A stretch of DNA of 64,000 nt from contig JAQUVQ010000003.1 in assembly GCA_028693285.1 (NCBI GenBank), forward strand, positions 1-64,000, in the 5' to 3' direction. How positions within the stretch are numbered: the first letter of the stretch is position 1; the number at the start of each line of letters is the position of its first letter. This document shows positions 58,908-64,000 of this stretch, piece after piece. The notes under the pieces were generated by a model that worked only from the letters and a program-made list of their open reading frames with translations, did not search any database and was not told where the DNA came from. Origin of the DNA: Smithellaceae bacterium (GTDB lineage Bacteria > Desulfobacterota > Syntrophia > Syntrophales > Smithellaceae). Position numbers and translations under genes: made by a program.

Positions 58908-61370
58908 TTATCCCGTTCGGGCCAGATCCAGTTTTCCCTGCCATTTCGCGATCAGCGTCTCTTTTAAAATAGCGTGTTCGGGCTTGGCAAGAAGCGGATC
59001 GCGGACAATCAGCGCAAAAGCGTCCTCCTTTGCGTCGTTGAGAATGCGCGCGTCGCGGATGATGCTGGCAATTCGGAAATCAGGCAATCCGGACTGCCTG
59101 GTTCCCAGAAAATCCCCCGGTCCGCGAATAGCCAGGTCTTCTTCGGCCAGGACAAATCCATCGGTTGTGTTTTCCATGATTTTCAGCCGCTTGCGGGCAT
59201 CACCCGATGCCTTGTAGTCGGCAAGAAGAATGCAGGTGGAGGGAATATCGCGGCGGCCGACGCGGCCGCGAAGCTGGTGAAGCTGCGACAGGCCGAATCG
59301 CTCCGCGTGCTCAATTACCATCAGCGAGGCGCGAGGAACGTCGATTCCCACTTCGATCACGGTCGTGGATACCAGGATTGCGATTTGATTTTCCTGAAAA
59401 TCCCGCATCACCGCGTCTTTCTCACGGTCCTTCATTTTGCCGTGGATCAGGCCGACCCGGACATTCGGGAAAATATCTTTCTGCAGATGTTCGGCCATTT
59501 TCGTCGCGTCTTTCAAATCCAGGTTCTCCGACTGCTCGACCAGGGGATAGACGATGAACGCCTGATGATTTCCGGCCAGCTCTTTGCGAATGGCCTCGTA
59601 CACCGCTTCTCTTCTGTTTTCCCCCATCACCAGCGTGCGCACCGGTTTTTTGCCCGGCGGCATTTCGTCGATGACCGACACGTCCAGGTCTCCGTAAACC
59701 GTCATCGCCAGCGTTCGCGGGATCGGCGTGGCGGTCATGACCAGCACGTCGGCGGAAAGGCCTTTGTTGCGCAGCGCTACCCGCTGCATAACGCCGAAGC
59801 GGTGCTGCTCGTCAATGACGACCAGCCCCAGTTTCCTGAAATCCACATTCTCCTGGATCAGGGCGTGCGTTCCGATGATGATGTCGGCCTCGCCCGACCG
59901 GATGCGCTCCAGCGCCTCTGTGCGAGCCGCGCCGTTCATGCCGCCGGTCAGCAGGACCACGCGCAGCCCGACCGGACCGGCCCACGCGGACAGGGTCGCC
60001 TCGTGCTGCCGGGCCAGAATTTCCGTGGGCGCCATCAGCGCGGCCTGATACCCGTTTTCGCATACGGTCACCATGGCCGACATGGCCACCAGCGTTTTCC
60101 CGCTTCCCACGTCGCCCTGCAGAAGACGGTTCATGGCCGTCGGCGCATGCAGGTCTTTGTGAATTTCATCGACCACCCGCTTTTGCGCGCCGGTCAGCTC
60201 AAACGGCAGCGAGGCGTAAAATTTTGCCAGTCGGCTCCCGCCGGCGGCAAAGGAAATGCCGCGATCCAGAACGCGTCCGGATTTCTTGACGGCCATTCCC
60301 AGCTGAAAAAAGAAAAACTCGTCGTAAATCAGGCGGCGGTGCGCCTCGGAGCGCGCGTTTTGCAGAGGTTCCATGAGCGCGTCGCTCCCGGGGAAATGCG
60401 CGCCCACAAGCGCCTCGCGGATGTTGATCAGGCCTCTCTTCCGGCAGATGTCCGCGGGAATCGGCGATGCGATGTAGCGCGAATAATTTTCCAGCGCCAA
60501 GGCCATGACTTTCCGGATGTATTTCTGGTGGAGGCCCTCCGTTTCCGAATAGACCGGAACAATGCGCCTGAAATTGAGCAGATTTTCTTCGTCCTCTTTG
60601 TCCAGAATTTCGTAATCCGGATGAATCATGGACTTGCCCGCGTAGCCGGGCGTCACGTTGCCGGTGAAAATCACGCGGGTTCCCTTTTGAAAAGCGCCGG
60701 CCAGATGAGACATCCGGCCCTTGAACCACTTGGCCGTGAGGACCCCGGTGTTGTCGCTCACGGCGACTTCCAGAATCCTTCTTTTCCCGTAACAGCGGAA
60801 AGAGCAGTCCGCAACGGCGGCCATGATCGTCTGGATCCTGTTCGTCTCCAGCTTGTGAATTTTCCGGATTTCCCGGCGATCTTCATAGGTTCGGGGCAGA
60901 AAATAAAGCAAATCTTCGACGGTCTGGATTTTTTTTGCAGAAAACCGTTCAGCCATTTTCGGCCCGACGCCCTTCAGAAACTGCACCGGCGCGGACAGCT
61001 TTTCCGCGGAGATTTTCAGGTCTTCCACGCGGGCGGCAATCTGCTCTTCCTGCAGATTGCCCGGATTGCGCGCGTCAAAGTTGTCGGCGGCGTACTTGAG
61101 CCGTTCCAGGATGAGCGAGGCTTCGGCAATGCCGCTTTTCTTCTGCTGGAGGTCCTTGCCGTCGTATTCCTGAAAAATTCGCATCATGTGGTCCAGGGCG
61201 GGGCCGAAAATGTTTTTCGCGGCGGGCGGAATGGCCGATATCTGCAAAGCGATCAAGCCCGAGAGGGATTTCCCCAGGTTCCGGATGTTCGGGAGATTTT
61301 TAAATTGATCTTTAGCGGCAAAATTCAGAGGCTGCTCGATGCGCTGAAGATTCTTTTTAAAAGACTCCAT
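58908..61370 (-). CDS. recG: ATP-dependent DNA helicase RecG, N-terminally extended
   Basis: An 820-residue RecG. The core (from about 125) contains the wedge/OB domain (FLKGVGPKMAERFSAKKIQTVEDLLYFLPRTYEDRR...), helicase motifs with Walker A GDVGSGKT (419-426), VVIDEQHRFG, TATPIPRTLAM, and the C-terminal QLRGRVGR. It remodels stalled replication forks and branch-migrates Holliday junctions. About 125 residues precede the usual start and show only charged helices; the classical enzyme has about 690 residues. GGAG nine bases upstream supports the long start. The gene is the only one on its transcript here. Confidence 0.97.
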   Translation of the reverse strand: MESFKKNLQRIEQPLNFAAKDQFKNLPNIRNLGKSLSGLIALQISAIPPAAKNIFGPALDHMMRIFQEYDGKDLQQKKSGIAEASLILERLKYAADNFDARNPGNLQEEQIAARVEDLKISAEKLSAPVQFLKGVGPKMAERFSAKKIQTVEDLLYFLPRTYEDRREIRKIHKLETNRIQTIMAAVADCSFRCYGKRRILEVAVSDNTGVLTAKWFKGRMSHLAGAFQKGTRVIFTGNVTPGYAGKSMIHPDYEILDKEDEENLLNFRRIVPVYSETEGLHQKYIRKVMALALENYSRYIASPIPADICRKRGLINIREALVGAHFPGSDALMEPLQNARSEAHRRLIYDEFFFFQLGMAVKKSGRVLDRGISFAAGGSRLAKFYASLPFELTGAQKRVVDEIHKDLHAPTAMNRLLQGDVGSGKTLVAMSAMVTVCENGYQAALMAPTEILARQHEATLSAWAGPVGLRVVLLTGGMNGAARTEALERIRSGEADIIIGTHALIQENVDFRKLGLVVIDEQHRFGVMQRVALRNKGLSADVLVMTATPIPRTLAMTVYGDLDVSVIDEMPPGKKPVRTLVMGENRREAVYEAIRKELAGNHQAFIVYPLVEQSENLDLKDATKMAEHLQKDIFPNVRVGLIHGKMKDREKDAVMRDFQENQIAILVSTTVIEVGIDVPRASLMVIEHAERFGLSQLHQLRGRVGRRDIPSTCILLADYKASGDARKRLKIMENTTDGFVLAEEDLAIRGPGDFLGTRQSGLPDFRIASIIRDARILNDAKEDAFALIVRDPLLAKPEHAILKETLIAKWQGKLDLARTG

Positions 61371-61462
61371 TTCATCATGCTCCGGATACGGAAGGTGCGG
61401 AAAATGCGTTTATGAATTTGTTTGTTTTTTAACAAATAAATTTTGTTTGCGCAAGTCGAGGA

Positions 61463-61490
61463 TTGACACGCAAGGGGATTTACGTTAAAT
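61463..61490 (+). promoter_or_regulatory. Promoter of purM-purN
   Basis: TTGACA (61463-61468), a 16-base spacer and TTAAAT (61485-61490), 53 bases before the purM ATG. No clear PurR-type operator was seen. Confidence 0.55.
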
Positions 61491-61543
61491 CGTTTTCGTC
61501 TTAAGCCAAGTGTAAAAAATACAACCTGTCCTGATGGAGCCCT

Positions 61544-62611
61544 ATGCCAACTAAATCCATAAAATCAACCTCTTCGACGTATAAAGAATCCGGCGTCGAT
61601 ATCGAGACGGCCAATGCCTTCGTCGAGCGCATCAAGCCCCTGATCAAAACGACGGCCCGCAGGGAAGTCCTGTCCGGCATCGGAGGCTTCGGCGGTTTGT
61701 ACCGTTTTGACACCGCCAAGGCCAGAAACCCCATTTTGGTTTCCTCCACCGACGGCGTCGGAACCAAGCTGAAAATCGCGCAATTGACGGACCGGCACAA
61801 CACCATCGGCATCGACCTGGTGGCCATGTCGGTAAACGACGTGGTCGTTCAGGGAGCGGAGCCTTTGTTCTTTCTGGATTACCTGGCCACCGGCAAAATC
61901 GAAACGGAAAAAAGCGTTCAGATCGTGGAAGGCATCGTCCAGGGCTGCAAACAGGCCGGCTGCGCGCTCTTGGGTGGAGAGACGGCCGAAATGCCGGGAT
62001 TCTATCCGCCGGGTGAATATGATCTGGCCGGATTCTGCGTGGGGGTGGTGGAATCGGAAAAGCTTATTGACGGCTCTACCATCAGCATCAACGACCGCGT
62101 GATCGGTCTGGCCTCCAGCGGCCTGCACAGCAACGGTTATTCGCTGGCCCGTCGCGTGCTTCTGGAAAAAGGCGGACTTTCCGTGAAGGACAGCGTTGCG
62201 GAGCTTGGACGAAGCGTCGGCGAGGAGCTGCTTGAACCGACCCGCATCTATGTCAAGCCTCTCCTGAATGTCTTCAAAAGCTTTCAGGTCAAGGGGCTTG
62301 TCCACATTACCGGCGGCGGTTTCTACGACAACATTCCGCGTGTCATTCCCGATGTCTGCCGCTGCGTGATCCGGAAGGAAAGCTGGCCGATTCCGCCGAT
62401 CTTTTCCGTCATTCAGGAAATCGGCCGGGTCGATGAGCGTGAAATGTTCCGCGTGTTCAACATGGGAATCGGCATGATGATGATCGTCCCGGAAAAAGAT
62501 GTGCAGGAAATTCTCGACCGCCTGAAGGGGCTGGGAGAAAACGCCTTTCTCCTGGGAACGATCGAAAAGCGGGACGAGAACGGGCCACCGGTCTGTTTTA
62601 CGGATCTGTAA
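61544..62611 (+). CDS. purM: Phosphoribosylformylglycinamidine cyclo-ligase (AIR synthetase)
   Basis: A 355-residue PurM: YKESGVDIETANAFVERIK start, VSSTDGVGTKLKIA, AMSVNDVVVQGAEPLFFLDYLATGK and LLGGETAEMPGFY, the family's ATP- and substrate-binding blocks, with a late THITGGGFYDN-type turn (VHITGGGFYDNIPR). It closes the imidazole ring in purine synthesis. Followed by purN after nine bases, the common order. Confidence 0.98.
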   Translation: MPTKSIKSTSSTYKESGVDIETANAFVERIKPLIKTTARREVLSGIGGFGGLYRFDTAKARNPILVSSTDGVGTKLKIAQLTDRHNTIGIDLVAMSVNDVVVQGAEPLFFLDYLATGKIETEKSVQIVEGIVQGCKQAGCALLGGETAEMPGFYPPGEYDLAGFCVGVVESEKLIDGSTISINDRVIGLASSGLHSNGYSLARRVLLEKGGLSVKDSVAELGRSVGEELLEPTRIYVKPLLNVFKSFQVKGLVHITGGGFYDNIPRVIPDVCRCVIRKESWPIPPIFSVIQEIGRVDEREMFRVFNMGIGMMMIVPEKDVQEILDRLKGLGENAFLLGTIEKRDENGPPVCFTDL

Positions 62612-62620
62612 GGCGGTTTT

Positions 62621-63280
62621 ATGGCTGACCTTTTAAAACTGGGCGTCCTGATTTCCGGAAGCGGCTCCAACCTTCAGTCCATCATCGATCACATCGAAAA
62701 GGGGGCGCTTGGCGCCCGGATCACTATGGTGGCCAGCAACCGCCCCGACGCCTACGGCCTGACCCGTGCGCAACAATACCGGATTCCCACCGCGGTGGTA
62801 AGCCACCGGGATTTTGAAAACCGGGAAGCGTTTGACCGCGAACTGCTTCGCATCCTGCAGGGCGCCGGCGTCGAGCTGGTCGTGCTCGCCGGTTTCATGC
62901 GGATTCTTACGCCGTTTTTTCTTCGTGCCTTTCCGGACCGGATCATCAATATTCATCCCGCCCTGCTCCCCTCTTTCCCCGGCACGCACGTTCAGCAGAA
63001 AGCGCTGGATTACGGCGTTCGTTTTTCCGGGTGCACAGTTCATTTTGTCGATGAAGGCGTGGACACGGGTCCGATCATCATTCAGGCGGTTGTGCCCGTT
63101 TTTGCCGGCGACACGGCCCAGGAGCTCGCGGCGCGGATTTTGAAGGAAGAGCACAAAATTTACCCCCAGGCCATCCGTTATTTCGCCCAGGGCCGAATTG
63201 TCAGAAACGGTCGCCGCGTAGAGATCAGGGACGCCGGAAACCATGACGCCGCGCTCAGCAATCCGCCCCCGGAGGGCTGA
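62621..63280 (+). CDS. purN: Phosphoribosylglycinamide formyltransferase
   Basis: A 219-residue PurN: LISGSGSNLQSIIDHIEKG at the N terminus, the catalytic block INIHPALLPSFPGTH (Asn/His) and the later HFVDEGVDTGPIIIQ with the catalytic Asp. It formylates GAR with 10-formyl-tetrahydrofolate. AAGGCGG precedes the ATG. About 20 C-terminal residues beyond the usual end are Asn/Pro-rich. Confidence 0.97.
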   Translation: MADLLKLGVLISGSGSNLQSIIDHIEKGALGARITMVASNRPDAYGLTRAQQYRIPTAVVSHRDFENREAFDRELLRILQGAGVELVVLAGFMRILTPFFLRAFPDRIINIHPALLPSFPGTHVQQKALDYGVRFSGCTVHFVDEGVDTGPIIIQAVVPVFAGDTAQELAARILKEEHKIYPQAIRYFAQGRIVRNGRRVEIRDAGNHDAALSNPPPEG

Positions 63281-63312
63281 ACGCCGCTTTCCGCCGGCCT
63301 GTTTTGGAGGAA

Positions 63313-64000
63313 ATGTCATTCGTGTACGATTTGCTGGTGCTGGGCGATGATCTCGCTTCCCACGTGGCGGCCGCCTGCGCGAGCCGAAACGGACTCAAGA
63401 CGCTCCTGGTTGCCCCCGGCGGCCTGGGCGGGCTGCAGCTCATCGGCGACTTTGTTTTCCATCTTGATCCCGCGCCGATGACCGGCCTCGCTCCCGGTCA
63501 GCCCGGCTTTTCCGTGCTTGCCGAACTGGGCGTTGAAATTCCCGAAACTCATCCGACGTCCATGAGCCCCGCGTACCAGGTGCTGCTCCCGGGCCACCGG
63601 ATCGATTTCTCAAACGACTCCGAAGCGCTCCTTTCCGAACTGGCCCGGGAATTTCCGAAGCGGGAAACGGACATCCGCGATTTTTACGGCATTGCGCTTC
63701 AAGCATCTTCCGTTTTTCAGGACTGGATTGCCGAACATCCCCGGGTGCAGCCGCAAACCCTGAAGGAATACTTTTCCTATCTGAAAATCTATCCCTTCGT
63801 GCTGCAGTACAAATTTGCCGCCGCCAGGTTTGACAAAATGCTCTCCCGGGACGCGGCGCTGGAAAAAGTATGGGAAGCGCAGCAGGCGCTGCTTTCGCAA
63901 AATACGGACGATTTGTTTTCCTTTGCCTCCGCTTTTCAATACAGCGCGCCGCTGCGAGGCGTCGCCTGTTTTCCGCAGGGGAAGCAGTTTTTGTTCAACG
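63313..64000 (+). CDS. FAD/NAD(P)-binding-type protein, 5' part
   Basis: The frame starts at ATG 63313, or at GTG 63322, which sits at a better distance from GGAGG (63306-63310). It stays open past the window end, so at least 229 codons are visible. The start YDLLVLGDDLASHVAAACASRNGLKTLLV is a Rossmann-like dinucleotide-binding beta-alpha-beta unit, but the glycine pattern is degenerate (GDDLAS in place of GxGxxG). The overall impression is of a phytoene-desaturase-like flavoprotein. It follows purN by 32 bases and could be co-transcribed. Function unknown. Confidence 0.6.
   Translation, partial: MSFVYDLLVLGDDLASHVAAACASRNGLKTLLVAPGGLGGLQLIGDFVFHLDPAPMTGLAPGQPGFSVLAELGVEIPETHPTSMSPAYQVLLPGHRIDFSNDSEALLSELAREFPKRETDIRDFYGIALQASSVFQDWIAEHPRVQPQTLKEYFSYLKIYPFVLQYKFAAARFDKMLSRDAALEKVWEAQQALLSQNTDDLFSFASAFQYSAPLRGVACFPQGKQFLFN

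Noticed and set aside
58974..61415. An 813-codon open frame on the plus strand opposite recG
   Set aside because: It mirrors the whole recG gene in the opposite strand, has a composition rich in Arg/His/Gln/Phe typical of antisense frames, and shows no domain. recG itself has all helicase motifs.
1..64000. CRISPR array, rRNA operon, prophage or transposase genes
   Set aside because: No regularly spaced direct repeats, no rRNA core sequences and no integrase, capsid or transposase-like proteins were seen on either strand.

Overview
The window reads as a stretch of the main chromosome of a Gram-negative, anaerobic-type bacterium, most probably a deltaproteobacterium of the Syntrophus/Smithella kind. 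This is inferred from the gene set and not from a marker gene; no rRNA is present. Pointers are the indolepyruvate:ferredoxin oxidoreductase pair iorAB, the archaeal-type phosphoglycerate mutase apgM next to hom, the Gram-negative envelope genes (lnt, a lipoprotein-type SurA-like foldase, two lytic transglycosylases), and the N-terminally extended FolP and RecG. Coding density is high, and neighbouring genes often overlap by ATGA or start on TTG/GTG, so translational coupling looks common.

Layout. 1-1024: the tail of an AbiE-type toxin followed by its antitoxin-like partner, then tight palindromes. 1110-6110: pepA, two orphan Opp/Dpp-type ATPases, a 220-bp repeat element, an alpha/beta hydrolase and a cold-shock protein. 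6174-12249: miaA plus an unassigned glycosyltransferase; a SurA-like lipoprotein foldase plus an MBL-fold protein; then, on the minus strand, panB and a DUF2520 protein preceded by a structured leader RNA with a terminator. 12448-20278: a plus-strand run HAD phosphatase, tilS, ftsH, folP, acpS, tsaE, lysC and a ComEA-like protein. 20273-21537: a small lytic transglycosylase, a 184-bp palindromic element, tRNA-Pro and tRNA-Leu. 21581-27211: the protein-quality block tig-clpP-clpX-lon. Then tRNA-Val and tRNA-Asp.

27714-36755: corC-lnt-prfB-mltD (plus) converging on phoH-pgpH-ybeY (minus). This is the ybeZYX-lnt neighbourhood of enterobacteria split into two facing operons; prfB keeps the +1 autoregulatory frameshift. 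36884-42675 (minus): a B12-binding-type radical SAM protein, a small membrane protein, an active and an inactive M16 peptidase, and an M20 peptidase, all nearly without gaps. 42826-49848 (plus): dtd, a DUF1285-like protein, guaB, dnaE, a UPF0280 protein and a hotdog thioesterase. 49898-58062 (minus): panE, hom, apgM, a YbgC-like thioesterase, a TPR membrane protein, iorA, iorB and cbpA. 58350-64000: a small secreted protein with its own promoter and terminator, recG, purM-purN and the start of a FAD/NAD-type oxidoreductase that runs off the window.

Most of the window is housekeeping: protein folding and turnover, tRNA modification, cofactor synthesis (folate, pantothenate), purine synthesis and envelope maintenance. 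I found no prophage, transposase, CRISPR array or rRNA. The least explained features are the structured RNA upstream of the DUF2520-panB operon, the long palindromic repeat elements, the radical SAM/M16/M20 cluster and the small secreted protein near 58.5 kb. Gene-free stretches longer than 300 bases (4716-5063 and 20888-21220) are mostly occupied by repeat elements.
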